A stretch of DNA of 64,000 nt from Porticoccus sp965660005 (GCF_965660005.1 NZ_CBFHYF010000003.1:1-64000); one strand, 5' to 3'; positions 33,759 to 43,338 are shown, counted from the first letter of the stretch. Numbers and translations: made by a program. The notes: generated by a model not told the origin, from the sequence alone.

Positions 33759-34530
33759 GGTCTTGCTTTACGCCCTGCTGGCAGGTCTGGGGGTAGCTCT
33801 GGTCACAGGGCCGCTGGGTGCCTTTATTGTCTGGCGGCGCATGGCCTACTTTGGTGACACCCTCGCTCACTCTTCCCTGCTGGGAGTCGCGCTGGCCCTG
33901 TTGATGTCCATTAACCCGACTCTGTCGGTGGTGATTGTCTGCCTGGTACTGGCGCTAATTCTGGTGATATTGCAGCAACAGCAGAATCTTGCCTCGGACA
34001 CATTACTGGGAATCCTTTCACATACTTCACTGGCTATTGGTTTGGTGGCAATTTCCCTGATGCCCTCTGTCAAAGTAGATTTACTCAGCCTCCTGTTTGG
34101 CGATTTATTGACCGTTACTGCGCGAGATATCCTGATTATCTACAGTATTGGTACCGCGTCAATTCTATTGATGGTACTCCTCTGGAGACCACTGCTGTCG
34201 ATCACGATTCATGAAGAACTGGCCAGGGTAGAAGGGATACTGGTAACGGCGGTACGATCGGCTTTTATGCTGATCATTGCTCTGGAAATTGCCATTGCGA
34301 TGAAGGTGGTGGGCATTCTGTTGATTACATCACTGCTGGTGATACCTGCTGCCACGGCGAGGCGCTTTGCACGCACGCCGGAGCAGATGGCATTGCTGGC
34401 CAGCCTCATCGGCTGCATCGCTGTGACCTGCGGGCTCTCAGGCTCCTGGTTTCTGGACACACCAGCCGGGCCGTCAATCGTACTCTGTGCGGGTGGACTA
34501 TTTTTGGTCTCACTGATTAAAAAGCAGTGA
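33751..34530 (+). CDS. znuB: Zinc ABC transporter permease ZnuB
   Basis: This 259-residue permease of the ABC-3 family has about eight membrane segments. Family stretches are VWRRMAYFGDTLAHSSLLGVAL near the N-terminus and KVVGILLITSLLVIPAATAR near residue 185. It starts at ATG 33751 inside the end of znuC. A longer in-frame extension from 33598 covers the histidine-rich tail of ZnuC in another frame and is rejected. It completes the zur-znuC-znuB operon and is convergent with sco1. Confidence 0.94.
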   Translation: MIEVLLYALLAGLGVALVTGPLGAFIVWRRMAYFGDTLAHSSLLGVALALLMSINPTLSVVIVCLVLALILVILQQQQNLASDTLLGILSHTSLAIGLVAISLMPSVKVDLLSLLFGDLLTVTARDILIIYSIGTASILLMVLLWRPLLSITIHEELARVEGILVTAVRSAFMLIIALEIAIAMKVVGILLITSLLVIPAATARRFARTPEQMALLASLIGCIAVTCGLSGSWFLDTPAGPSIVLCAGGLFLVSLIKKQ

Positions 34531-34548
34531 ACTCAGTGATAATCCGCG

Positions 34549-35214
34549 TTAATGTTGAAATGAAGTCATAATTGAGCGCAGGGTCGAGCGCATCTGTTCT
34601 TCTGCAAAAGGTGGTTTGAGAAAACCATGATAGTCGCCATAAGGATTAACAAGCACCATATTGCCGCTGTGATCTATGGTGTAATCACCTCCTTCAAGCT
34701 CGACTTTCGTAAAGGCGACATTCAGCTCAGTGGCCAGCTTGAGCAACACATACTGGTTTCCGGTGGCGCCGATAAATTCTGAATTGAAATAGGGCACGTA
34801 CTCGGCAAGTTTATCCGTGGTATCCCTTTCCGGATCCAGTGAAATCAGCACAACTTGCAGATTTTCCCGCTCCCCAGGCTCGAGGCCAGCATACATCTTC
34901 GCAGCCACCGCCATCGCAGTGGGGCAGATATCGGGACAATGGGTGAACCCGAAAAACAGCAGTGACCATTTGCCTTTCAGGCTTTCTTTATCGAATACGC
35001 TACCCCGTTGGTTGGTTAACTGAAACTCGCTGAACCGACGGGGTGTTTCCAGAAGTACAGCGCCATTGGCCTGTAGTTCCTGTTGGCTAAGGACATGAGG
35101 CTGATTCAGTTTGAAGGCAAAACCGGCGATTACCAGTACAATAAAAACAACCAATACCGTGACAGTCAGCTTCACGCTGCCTCTATTCTTTTGCTTGGTT
35201 AACACGTTGAACAT
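34549..35214 (-). CDS. SCO1/SenC copper chaperone for cytochrome oxidase
   Basis: Sco proteins deliver copper to, or reduce, the CuA site of subunit II. The 221-residue protein has one N-terminal membrane anchor (residues about 15-35) and a periplasmic thioredoxin fold with the copper-binding CPDIC near residue 93 and the distal histidine in DYTIDHSGN. Its place at the end of the cox assembly run matches the family role. It is the last gene of the lower-strand run ctaA, ctaB, sco1. Confidence 0.93.
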   Translation of the reverse strand: MFNVLTKQKNRGSVKLTVTVLVVFIVLVIAGFAFKLNQPHVLSQQELQANGAVLLETPRRFSEFQLTNQRGSVFDKESLKGKWSLLFFGFTHCPDICPTAMAVAAKMYAGLEPGERENLQVVLISLDPERDTTDKLAEYVPYFNSEFIGATGNQYVLLKLATELNVAFTKVELEGGDYTIDHSGNMVLVNPYGDYHGFLKPPFAEEQMRSTLRSIMTSFQH

Positions 35215-35252
35215 CTCACATTTTTTTCTTGGGTATAGCTATTCAAAATAGC

Positions 35253-36167
35253 TCACTGAGGAAAGAATTCGGGTACCGTAATCAAATAGTGATCGAGCAG
35301 CATAATCACAAACAGCGCCATCAGGTAGATGATCGAGTATTTAAAGGTATCCATCCCCGCATTGGCTTTTTTGCCGACCATCATCACAATGGCCCAATAA
35401 ATGAACCCCACCCCGAGCGCCAATGCCCCTAACAGATAGAGCCAACCACTCATGCCGGTAACAAAGGGAAGTACGCTGATTACCAGCAACATCAAGGTAT
35501 ATAAAAGAATATGCAGCTTGGTGTATTTTTCACCGTGGGTAACCGGCAACATCGGAATATCCGCTTTGGCATATTCATCCTTGCGGTGTAGTGCCAGCGC
35601 CCAGAAATGCGGTGGCGTCCAGGCAAAAATAATAAGCACCAACAGTAGCGCATGACCGTGAATCTCGCCAGTTACAGCGGTCCAGCCAAGTAGCGGAGGC
35701 GCGGCACCCGCCAGCCCGCCTATGACAATATTCTGGGGTGTGGCGCGTTTCAGGAACAGGGTGTAGACACCTGCATAGCCCACCAGTGATGCCAGAGTCA
35801 ACCAGGCAGTAAGGGGGTTGATATAGACCAGCAGGATGGCCATGCCGAGCAGGCCGAGCACTGTGGCAAATGCCATTGCCTGGACAGGTTCAACTCGACC
35901 CTTAGCCACAGGGCGGTTAACCGTTCTGGTCATTTTGGTATCGATCTGGCGATCCACTACGTGGTTAACCACGGCGGCAGCCCCGGCGCAGAGAGCAATG
36001 CCCAGATTACCTAGAATCAAAACATGCAAAGGCACCATGCCCGGTACTGAGAGAAACATACCAATCACAGTAGTGAGTATCATCAGTGCCACTACATTGG
36101 GTTTTGTGAGCTCCAGATAATCGCGCCAGACCGCCTTCCCTGTCTCGACCCCTATTTCATTCGTCAT
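35253..36167 (-). CDS. cyoE: Protoheme IX farnesyltransferase (heme O synthase)
   Basis: The enzyme (CtaB/CyoE/COX10) adds a farnesyl group to heme B, giving heme O for terminal oxidases. The 304-residue membrane protein has nine or so hydrophobic segments and the UbiA-family aspartate motifs: NHVVDRQIDTKMTRT near residue 68 and the second loop LHRKDEYAKADIPML near 200. ATG 36167 is preceded by GGGAGTGTTTA. It lies 18 bases after ctaA and works just before it in heme A synthesis. Confidence 0.95.
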   Translation of the reverse strand: MTNEIGVETGKAVWRDYLELTKPNVVALMILTTVIGMFLSVPGMVPLHVLILGNLGIALCAGAAAVVNHVVDRQIDTKMTRTVNRPVAKGRVEPVQAMAFATVLGLLGMAILLVYINPLTAWLTLASLVGYAGVYTLFLKRATPQNIVIGGLAGAAPPLLGWTAVTGEIHGHALLLVLIIFAWTPPHFWALALHRKDEYAKADIPMLPVTHGEKYTKLHILLYTLMLLVISVLPFVTGMSGWLYLLGALALGVGFIYWAIVMMVGKKANAGMDTFKYSIIYLMALFVIMLLDHYLITVPEFFPQ

Positions 36168-36185
36168 TAAACACTCCCGTATCTT

Positions 36186-37217
36186 TCATTCCAGCCTGGC
36201 TGTCCAGGTTCTGGCACCGAGCGTGACCAATACCAACATTAGCAGGACACTTCCCAAGTGATGCATCAATGCAGTGAGCAGTGGCGACATCAGAAAAACA
36301 TTGCTGACCCCGAGGGTAATTTGCACTGTCAAAATGGCCAGCATAATCAGTGCCATACAGCGGAACTGAGTACTTTTAATCGTGAACAACCGCACCGCTA
36401 AACCGACCATCAACAGTCCAACAATCAGACCACCAAGTCGATGCATCACGTGAATGGCTACGCGCGCCTCACCTTCCAATTTTCCACCCAAATAATTGGG
36501 TCCAATCGTTTGGGTCAGATTAAAGCCGTTTTTGAAATCCATTTCAGGCCACCATTGACCCTGGCAAGTAGGAAACTCTGTACAGGCGAAGGCAGCATAA
36601 TTGGCACTGGTCCACCCCCCCAAAAGTATTTGCAACAGTGTCACGGTTATCACCGCCAGCAACCAGGATTTGACGCCAGGCAACTTGCCCATCACATCCG
36701 GAGAAAGCCGCCACTCGCGACCACTCAAACGCAGGGTGAGTAACCATAACAGCGAACAAGTCACCATGCCAGTGAGCAGATGCAGCGATACAATCTGCGG
36801 CCACAATTGTAATGTGACAGACCACATGCCAAACAGGCTCTGCCAGACCATCAAGAACAAAATAAATGTTGGCAACCGGAAGGGATACGCTTCGTCCTCC
36901 CTGCGTAACCAGGAAATAACAGCCAGTGCAATCGCCAGAATACCCAGCACTCCCGCTGTATACCGGTGTACCATATCGACTACCGTTTTTTGTTGTTCGA
37001 TTGGATTGTCCGGATAAAGCCGTTCGGCTCGCGCAATGGCATCGGGGTCGGTCAGCCACGAAAAATGGCCATAGCAACCTGGCCAGTCGGGGCAACTCAA
37101 ACCCGCATCAGTCAAGCGTGTAAAGACGCCCAGTATCAAAACGGCGATCGACAGGGCTGTAGCGGTTACCGCCAAGTTGAATCCGGCTTGGCGTTGTTTA
37201 GGCGAATATACGGACAT
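36186..37217 (-). CDS. ctaA: Heme A synthase COX15/CtaA
   Basis: CtaA converts heme O to heme A for aa3 oxidase. The 343-residue membrane protein has two four-helix halves with conserved histidines (DMVHRYTAGVLG near 82, SLHLLTGMVTC, IHVMHRLGGLIVG, MHHLGSVLLM). Typical family segments LTDAGLSCPDWPGCYG near residue 37 and CTEFPTCQGQWWPEMDF near 210 are present, including the cysteine pairs. Start is ATG 37217; a TTG six bases upstream is less likely. Confidence 0.94.
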   Translation of the reverse strand: MSVYSPKQRQAGFNLAVTATALSIAVLILGVFTRLTDAGLSCPDWPGCYGHFSWLTDPDAIARAERLYPDNPIEQQKTVVDMVHRYTAGVLGILAIALAVISWLRREDEAYPFRLPTFILFLMVWQSLFGMWSVTLQLWPQIVSLHLLTGMVTCSLLWLLTLRLSGREWRLSPDVMGKLPGVKSWLLAVITVTLLQILLGGWTSANYAAFACTEFPTCQGQWWPEMDFKNGFNLTQTIGPNYLGGKLEGEARVAIHVMHRLGGLIVGLLMVGLAVRLFTIKSTQFRCMALIMLAILTVQITLGVSNVFLMSPLLTALMHHLGSVLLMLVLVTLGARTWTARLE

Positions 37218-37308
37218 TAACAAAGTTCACTAGGTGGTTTGTTGAGCTCACCAAAACACAACTGCTTGATGAAGGCTGGCGACATTCGTTCGTCTGGCAA
37301 CAAGGATT

Positions 37309-37938
37309 TCAGCCAGGCGAGTATTTCATCAGATGTTCGATATCCTCAATCATTTCCTTACCATCATTGGCCAGGGTATAGGACATCATGATCAAACCCT
37401 CCTGATCAACCAGATAAGCCCTGAGTGGCGCACCACCTGAGACCGTACTCAATGGTGCATTGGTGTCCTTTAATAATGCTTCCAATTCATTCTGTTTGCC
37501 GTAAACAACTTTCAAAAAGGGGTGTTCTTCCATGTGATTGCTGGTTTCGGGGTCGATCTCATCATCGAGTACGATGTAGACCCGCTCAAATCGGCGACTG
37601 TATTTCCCCAGACTGATATGCACCTGTCTGGTGGTATGGAGAAGTTCACGACACTCATCAACACAACTACCCATGCCGGGAATAATCATGCGCCATTTTA
37701 TTTTCTGCTCGGAAAATGCCCAGGGGCTGCCATCCCCGGTCTTCAAGCTCAAATCGGTCATCGATACTGCCGGAACAACAAACTCCCCGAAATTCGTTGT
37801 CCCAAGACGGCCCAATATGCTGTTGCGCTCATCAGGCGTTTTCGGGAACAACAGAAAACCGGCCACAATAACCCCCGTCAGTATCCCGATCATGATCAAT
37901 ACTGGCCAATAGCCCGACTTGCTCTGATGCTCTGTCAT
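37309..37938 (-). CDS. Conserved membrane-anchored Sco-like protein of the oxidase cluster
   Basis: The 209-residue protein has one N-terminal membrane segment (about 11-30) and a periplasmic domain. A CVDEC motif near residue 92 (GMGSCVDECRELLHTTRQVH) matches the CxxxC copper/redox site of Sco proteins in place and spacing, but the distal histidine of Sco is not seen. A protein of similar length lies between the SURF1 and ctaA genes in Pseudomonas oxidase clusters. Its start overlaps the SURF1 stop as ATGA. It may be a thiol partner in CuA or subunit assembly; the function is not established. Confidence 0.75.
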   Translation of the reverse strand: MTEHQSKSGYWPVLIMIGILTGVIVAGFLLFPKTPDERNSILGRLGTTNFGEFVVPAVSMTDLSLKTGDGSPWAFSEQKIKWRMIIPGMGSCVDECRELLHTTRQVHISLGKYSRRFERVYIVLDDEIDPETSNHMEEHPFLKVVYGKQNELEALLKDTNAPLSTVSGGAPLRAYLVDQEGLIMMSYTLANDGKEMIEDIEHLMKYSPG

Positions 37939-38723
37939 TTCTGTTTCTCCGGCTTTTTATCTGTATATAAATTGCGGTGCTTGAGGACAGCACCCACGTT
38001 TGAATTGGCAACCAGGGTCAGAATGAGGAGTGCCATGGACAATGCTGCCCATTGAACTGCATAGCCAGTGTGCATACCAGGTACCACATTCACCACTTGC
38101 CAACCGGTTTCGAGCGCTCCAGGCATGCCGGCATCGAGTCGCAGCGTATAATCATAAAAAGGGATCGACAACTTGTCTGAGACATTTTCCGGCGCCGCAT
38201 TTTGAATAATTTTTGGTCCAGCACCCTCTTTCCAGATATCTTCCCCCAGCATCAGCTGCTTGCCGGGGGAGCGATACAAATAGCCTACCAGGGTGACATT
38301 GCCGGACACTGCATCCACGTCGGGTAAAACGCTGCGATCAAGCCCCCCCGGCAACCAACCCCGGTTGACCAGAAGCCACTCCCCCTGTGAGGCTTTAAAT
38401 GGAGTGACAACTTCATAACCCGGACGCCCGTTGCGGACCTGATTGTCGACCAACAGGACAGAGCGATTATCGTATTCACCGTTAAGATGAACACGAACAT
38501 ACTGTTGATCGGGAAACTCCATTGCCTCAGCTATGGAAACAGGTGCGGCAAGCTTTTTCTGTTGGTAGGTGTCGAGCAGTGCATGCTTTTCATCAGCACG
38601 CTCCAATTGCCAGAAGGCCAGGCTGAGTGTGATTGGGAAAAAAATGCCGGCAAATAGCAATATTTTCCAGTTCCACTGCCACTGAAAGGAAATTTTAGCT
38701 TGCTGCTGCGGTTCGACTGACAT
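37935..38723 (-). CDS. SURF1 family cytochrome oxidase assembly protein
   Basis: SURF1 (Shy1) proteins help insert heme A into subunit I. The 262-residue protein has the expected two terminal membrane helices (residues about 24-44 and 231-250) around a periplasmic domain with the family motif LVNRGWLPGG near residue 120 and the PVQWAALS-like segment YAVQWAALSMAL near the second helix. Its end overlaps the start of the Sco-like gene by four bases. It is divergent from the DUF2909 gene. Confidence 0.92.
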   Translation of the reverse strand: MSVEPQQQAKISFQWQWNWKILLFAGIFFPITLSLAFWQLERADEKHALLDTYQQKKLAAPVSIAEAMEFPDQQYVRVHLNGEYDNRSVLLVDNQVRNGRPGYEVVTPFKASQGEWLLVNRGWLPGGLDRSVLPDVDAVSGNVTLVGYLYRSPGKQLMLGEDIWKEGAGPKIIQNAAPENVSDKLSIPFYDYTLRLDAGMPGALETGWQVVNVVPGMHTGYAVQWAALSMALLILTLVANSNVGAVLKHRNLYTDKKPEKQK

Positions 38724-38764
38724 CTGTGTTTAAATAAATTCTCTGAATGTCGGGGGTCACGTAT

Positions 38765-39019
38765 ATGCTACTCAAAACTATCGTTGTGCTTTTGTTTATC
38801 GCGGTTCTTGTCAGCCTGAGTAGTGCATTGGTTTTTCTGATGAAAGACGTCGGCAACCCGAGCAAAAGAACCCTTCACGCGCTGGGTGTCAGGGTCGTAC
38901 TGGCTGTTGCATTGGTGGGAACCATTGCCTGGGGCATCTACTCCGGACAACTCACCAGTAAAGCACCTTGGGATCGTCAACTGCATCCTGAAAGGGTCGC
39001 TCCACAAATGCATCAATAG
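38765..39019 (+). CDS. Twin transmembrane protein of the oxidase cluster (DUF2909)
   Basis: This 84-residue protein has two hydrophobic segments (about 3-22 and 41-60) joined by a short basic loop containing KRTLHALGVRV. Small proteins of this type (DUF2909) are regularly encoded between cox subunit III and SURF1 in gammaproteobacteria, on the opposite strand. Its function is unknown. I choose ATG 38765 over a start 18 bases upstream because family members start directly with the membrane segment. A strong terminator follows. Confidence 0.82.
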   Translation: MLLKTIVVLLFIAVLVSLSSALVFLMKDVGNPSKRTLHALGVRVVLAVALVGTIAWGIYSGQLTSKAPWDRQLHPERVAPQMHQ

Positions 39020-39040
39020 GTTTTTTCTCCATTGAGCGAG

Positions 39041-39077
39041 AAAAAAGCGGTCAGGGGAAACCCTGACCGCTTTTTTT
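39041..39077. terminator. Bidirectional terminator between DUF2909 gene and coxC
   Basis: An 11-bp perfect stem AGCGGTCAGGG/CCCTGACCGCT with a GAAA tetraloop is flanked by A6 on the left and T7 on the right, so it terminates both convergent genes. Confidence 0.95.
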
Positions 39078-39099
39078 ATTTCAGCCTGAAAGTAATGAA

Positions 39100-40005
39100 T
39101 CAGGCGAGCACGTATACAAAAATAAACAACCCGACCCAGACCACGTCAACAAAGTGCCAATACCAGGAGGCCGCCTCAAACCCAAACTGGTCATCGGGAG
39201 TAAAATGGCCCTTGAGGCCCCGCAGGAACATTATCAGCAACATGATCGTTCCCATGGTCACGTGAGCACCGTGGAACCCTGTCAGCATAAAGAAAGTGGT
39301 TCCGTAAATCCCTGACTCCAGAGTCAGACCCATATGTTGATAGGCATGGATATATTCTTCGACCTGAAGCACGATAAAGATGGCACCGAGAAGGACAGTG
39401 ATTCCCAACCACAGGTTGAATTTGGCACGATGACTGTTTTTCAGTGCGGTATGAGCAATATGTACCGTCACACTTGAAGACAGCAGAACAATGGTATTCC
39501 ACAGCGGTAGCCATCCCAACAAATTGGCCCAGCCGGGAAAACTCATATGTTGGTCAGGACCCATAAATGTTGCATTTTCCCCGTTGGCAACCATGTCGGG
39601 CGTGGTCATCAGCGGCCAGGCGGGCTCGAAACCCTCCCACAGTAGTTGATTCCCCGCATGACCACCTTCACCACCCAACCAGGGCAGCACCAGCACCCGC
39701 ACATAAAACAGTGCTCCAAAGAAACAGGCAAAAAACATCACTTCAGAAAAAATGAACCAGCTCATGCCCCATACATAGGAGCGTTTCAGCTGAGCACTGT
39801 TCATTCCCGCCATATTTTCATTGATAACGGTGCTGAACCAGTTGTAGAGGGTAAACACCATCACAATGGAACCAGCGAGTAATACCAGTGGCGACCCTCC
39901 CTGCACCCAACTCCCGGCACCGTAGGCCATCAGACCCATCCCCAGCGCCGCCAGCACAGGCAACTTGCTTTGTTCGGGAACGTAATAGCTGCTCTCTGTA
40001 GACAT
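39100..40005 (-). CDS. coxC: Cytochrome c oxidase subunit III
   Basis: Subunit III is a membrane protein that stabilises the aa3 oxidase and its proton uptake. The 301-residue protein has seven helices and the family blocks MSWFIFSEVMFFACFFGALFY, TGFHGAHVTMGT and the C-terminal FGFEAASWYWHFVDVVWVGLF (split here for length). ATG 40005 is preceded by GGAGAAAAAGTA. It follows the Cox11 gene in the lower-strand operon coxB-coxA-ctaG-coxC. Confidence 0.97.
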   Translation of the reverse strand: MSTESSYYVPEQSKLPVLAALGMGLMAYGAGSWVQGGSPLVLLAGSIVMVFTLYNWFSTVINENMAGMNSAQLKRSYVWGMSWFIFSEVMFFACFFGALFYVRVLVLPWLGGEGGHAGNQLLWEGFEPAWPLMTTPDMVANGENATFMGPDQHMSFPGWANLLGWLPLWNTIVLLSSSVTVHIAHTALKNSHRAKFNLWLGITVLLGAIFIVLQVEEYIHAYQHMGLTLESGIYGTTFFMLTGFHGAHVTMGTIMLLIMFLRGLKGHFTPDDQFGFEAASWYWHFVDVVWVGLFIFVYVLA

Positions 40006-40051
40006 TACTTTTTCTCCATCAACGCCGACCCTGCTGGATCGGTTCTTATCA

Positions 40052-40606
40052 TCAGTTTAATTTTGCTACCGAACCGTTATCTACACGATCCGTTATATCA
40101 AAAAGGGTATAGGACAAGGTGATTGTCTTGACCGCTCTGGGCAGATCACGATCCACGATAAAGACTAATGGTAAATCTGCTTCTTCACCCGCTTTCAGGG
40201 GCTGTTGGTTAAAACAGAAGCACTCGGTCTTGTGGAAATAAGATGCTGCATTAAAGGGCGTAACATTTGGGATTGCCTGGGCAACCATATCCCTGTGGGT
40301 ACTGTTTTTCGCATAAAACACCACCTCGGTCGCCTCACCAGGGTGCACAACGACCTCATAGACCTTGGGCGAAAACTGCCAGGGCATGGCGGCATTATTG
40401 GTAGCAACGAACTGCACCTTGATAGTCCTGCTGGTATCAATACCCGCTTCAGAGGCCACATACGGACCCGCTGTTTTGCCACCAATACCAGTGACCTCAC
40501 AGAACATGTCGTACAACGGCGGCATAACAAATATGGCAAACGCAAACATGCAGACCACTCCGCCGAGGAGTTTGAAAATCAGGGGCCTGGTTGGATTGGT
40601 CCACAT
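40052..40606 (-). CDS. ctaG: Cytochrome c oxidase assembly protein CtaG/Cox11
   Basis: Cox11 delivers copper to the CuB site of subunit I. The 184-residue protein has one membrane helix (about 10-30) and a periplasmic beta domain with the conserved CFCFNQQ motif near residue 130 (TECFCFNQQPL), which binds copper. I use ATG 40606, giving MWTNPTRPL; the longer upstream extension overlaps coxA and is unlikely. It lies 17 bases after coxA. Confidence 0.95.
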   Translation of the reverse strand: MWTNPTRPLIFKLLGGVVCMFAFAIFVMPPLYDMFCEVTGIGGKTAGPYVASEAGIDTSRTIKVQFVATNNAAMPWQFSPKVYEVVVHPGEATEVVFYAKNSTHRDMVAQAIPNVTPFNAASYFHKTECFCFNQQPLKAGEEADLPLVFIVDRDLPRAVKTITLSYTLFDITDRVDNGSVAKLN

Positions 40607-40623
40607 GCTCGTTTGTTTTCCTG

Positions 40624-42177
40624 TTATTTGACAACCGGTGCTGTACTGAAGGTGTGGTATGGGGCCGGCGTGGGAACAGTCCACTCCAGGCCTTCTGCAC
40701 CTTCCCAGGTTTTTGGTTCACTCACGGGTGTGCCAGATCTGATGGTCCGAACAACATTGAACAGGAACAGCAACTGCGCAGCACCATAGATGAAGGCCCC
40801 AATACTGGAAATCATATTCCAGTCAGAGAACTGCAGCGCGTAATCGGCATAACGACGCGGCATACCGGCCAATCCCAGGAAGTGCTGTGGGAAGAAGGTG
40901 ACGTTGAAACCAATGAACGAGATCCAGAACTGCACCTTGCCCATCGTTTCGTTGTACATCCGTCCACACCACTTGGGCAGCCAGTAATACACTGCTGCGG
41001 TGGCAGAGAACAGGGATCCGGCAACCATGACATAGTGGAAGTGCGCGACGACGAAATAGGTGTCATGGTACTGCACATCCGCAGGCGCAATGGCCAACAT
41101 CAGGCCGGTAAACCCACCGATGGTAAACAGAATCACAAAGGCTATGGCAAACAGCATCGGTGTTTCATAGGACAGGGAGCCCCTGAACATGGTGCTGATC
41201 CAGTTGAACACCTTGGCCGCTGTTGGCACTGCAATCAGCATGGTGGCGTACATGAAGTAGAGCTGTCCGCCCACGGGCATTCCCACCAGGAACATATGGT
41301 GTGCCCATACGATGAATGACAGGAAGGCAATGGATGCCGTTGCATACACCATGGAGCTGTAGCCAAACAGCGGCTTGCGGCTGAATGTGGGAATGATATG
41401 TGAAATCACTCCAAAAGCCGGCAGGATGATGATGTAAACCTCGGGGTGGCCAAAGAACCAGAACACATGCTGGAACAATACCGGATCACCACCACCAGCC
41501 GCATTAAAGAAGCTGGTACCAAAATTGATATCCATCAGCATCATAGTCACGGCGCCTGCCAGTACCGGCATCACAGCAATCAGAAGGAATGCGGTAATCA
41601 ACCAGGTCCAGACGAACATTGGCATTTTCATCAATGTCATGCCAGGAGCCCGCATGTTGAGTACGGTGGCAATAATATTGATGGAACCCATGATGGAGGA
41701 CGCACCCATGATGTGAATCGCGAAGATAAAGAAATTCACCGAATCAGGGGCATAGGTTGTCGACAGTGGGGCATAGAACGTCCAGCCGAAATTGGGACCA
41801 CCGCCATCCATGAACAGGGTGGATGTCAGCATCAAAAATGCGAAAGGCAGGATCCAGAAGCTGAGGTTGTTCATCCTCGGCAGCGCCATATCTGGCGCCC
41901 CGATCATCATCGGGATCAACCAGTTTGCCAGGCCAACGAACACCGGCATGATGGCACCAAATACCATCACCAGGCCGTGCATTGTTGTCATCTGGTTAAA
42001 AAATTCGGGTTTGACGAGTTGCATACCGGGCTGGAACAGCTCGGCACGAATCACCATGGCAAAGAAGCCACCCAACAGAAACATGGCAAAACTAAACCAT
42101 AGATACATCGTGCCGATGTCTTTGTGGTTAGTGGTAAATAGCCAGCGGCTAATACCTTTTGCGGGACCGTGTGCCAT
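40624..42177 (-). CDS. coxA: Cytochrome c oxidase subunit I
   Basis: The catalytic subunit of aa3 oxidase binds heme a, heme a3 and CuB. The 517-residue protein has twelve helices. Recognisable sites are the heme a ligand region MTTMHGLVMVFG, the CuB histidine-tyrosine element FWFFGHPEVYIIILPAFG, the CuB histidine pair in VWAHHMFLVG, and DTYFVVAHFHYVM with the heme a3 and heme a histidines. ATG 42177 follows AGGAGGATTAAGTC. It is 15 bases downstream of coxB. Confidence 0.98.
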   Translation of the reverse strand: MAHGPAKGISRWLFTTNHKDIGTMYLWFSFAMFLLGGFFAMVIRAELFQPGMQLVKPEFFNQMTTMHGLVMVFGAIMPVFVGLANWLIPMMIGAPDMALPRMNNLSFWILPFAFLMLTSTLFMDGGGPNFGWTFYAPLSTTYAPDSVNFFIFAIHIMGASSIMGSINIIATVLNMRAPGMTLMKMPMFVWTWLITAFLLIAVMPVLAGAVTMMLMDINFGTSFFNAAGGGDPVLFQHVFWFFGHPEVYIIILPAFGVISHIIPTFSRKPLFGYSSMVYATASIAFLSFIVWAHHMFLVGMPVGGQLYFMYATMLIAVPTAAKVFNWISTMFRGSLSYETPMLFAIAFVILFTIGGFTGLMLAIAPADVQYHDTYFVVAHFHYVMVAGSLFSATAAVYYWLPKWCGRMYNETMGKVQFWISFIGFNVTFFPQHFLGLAGMPRRYADYALQFSDWNMISSIGAFIYGAAQLLFLFNVVRTIRSGTPVSEPKTWEGAEGLEWTVPTPAPYHTFSTAPVVK

Positions 42178-42192
42178 GACTTAATCCTCCTC

Positions 42193-43338
42193 TTATTGGC
42201 CTTGCTTGTGTTTGAGAATATCGATGGGCTGCACGACATCACCGGTATTGTTGCCCCAGGCGTTGCGCTCATAGGTCACAATCGCAGCGATATCCACTTC
42301 TGATAGCTGACCACCGAAAGCCTGCATCGCCGTTCCCGCCTTGCCATTGACCACAATATCGATATGTGAAGTGATGTCGCCAGTCGTCATTCCGCCAATC
42401 ATTGAAGGGAACACACCGACAATACCCTGGCCGTTCACCTGATGACAGGCAGCACACGAACGATTGTAGGCCTCTTCCCCCTGAACCATCAGCTCATCCA
42501 GCGTAAAGGTTTTTTTGGACAGTTCACGAACTGCGGCAGCGGCTTCTTTTTTCTCTGCCAGCCAGGAATTATAGGCTTCCTTTTCAAGCACATTGACCAC
42601 AACTGGCATAAAGGCATGGCCCTGGCCACAAAGCTCAGTACAGGCTCCACGGTAGATACCCGGCTCATTGACATAGGCCCAGGTTTCGTTGACCAGACCG
42701 GGAATAGCATCTTTTTTGACACCGAGGTCAGGCACCCACCAGGAATGGATCACGTCTTTCCCTGTAATCAGGAAACGCACCTTGGTATTGGCCGGTATCA
42801 CCAGGGGTTCACTCACCTCCCGCACGTAATACTGGCTCTTAGGCGCGGTATTGTAGATTTCAGATTCGGGCGTGGCCAGTTCGCTCATGAAGGAGACATC
42901 CTGACCGAGATACTCATACTGCCATTTCCACTGATAACCGGTGACCTTGATGTCCATCTCGGCTTCACTGGCATCATACACCTGCAGTAGCGTGCTGGTT
43001 GCCGGAATCGCCATAACGATCAGCAAAACGGCTGGAATCACGGTCCAGACAATCTCAGCTGTGGTATTTTCATGGAAGTTTGCAGCAACGGCACCCTTGG
43101 ACTTGCGGTGCGCATACATGCTGTAAAACATCACGCCAAATACGCCAACTGCGATCACCACACAGATCCAAAAAATGATCATGTGAATATCGTAGATTGC
43201 GTTGCTCACAGGGGTGACCCCCTTGGGCATGTTCACCGCCCAACGCTGTGCATCATCTGCCAATGCCTTACCAAAAGTGGCCAGGAACATCGCAGGGGCT
43301 AGCACTAGCGCGAAAAGCATACGTGCTCTTCTTGACAT
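42193..43338 (-). CDS. coxB: Cytochrome c oxidase subunit II with fused cytochrome c domain
   Basis: Subunit II accepts electrons through CuA. The 381-residue precursor starts at ATG 43338 (GGAGATAGGGCG in front) with a signal peptide ending near KALADD, two membrane helices (about 50-70 and 95-115), and a cupredoxin domain with the CuA ligands in HSWWVPDLG and CTELCGQGHAFM. A C-terminal class I cytochrome c domain with CAACH near residue 300 is fused, so this is a caa3-like subunit as in Pseudomonas CoxB. It heads the operon coxB-coxA-ctaG-coxC. The in-frame sequence upstream to 43629 is non-coding. Confidence 0.97.
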   Translation of the reverse strand: MSRRARMLFALVLAPAMFLATFGKALADDAQRWAVNMPKGVTPVSNAIYDIHMIIFWICVVIAVGVFGVMFYSMYAHRKSKGAVAANFHENTTAEIVWTVIPAVLLIVMAIPATSTLLQVYDASEAEMDIKVTGYQWKWQYEYLGQDVSFMSELATPESEIYNTAPKSQYYVREVSEPLVIPANTKVRFLITGKDVIHSWWVPDLGVKKDAIPGLVNETWAYVNEPGIYRGACTELCGQGHAFMPVVVNVLEKEAYNSWLAEKKEAAAAVRELSKKTFTLDELMVQGEEAYNRSCAACHQVNGQGIVGVFPSMIGGMTTGDITSHIDIVVNGKAGTAMQAFGGQLSEVDIAAIVTYERNAWGNNTGDVVQPIDILKHKQGQ

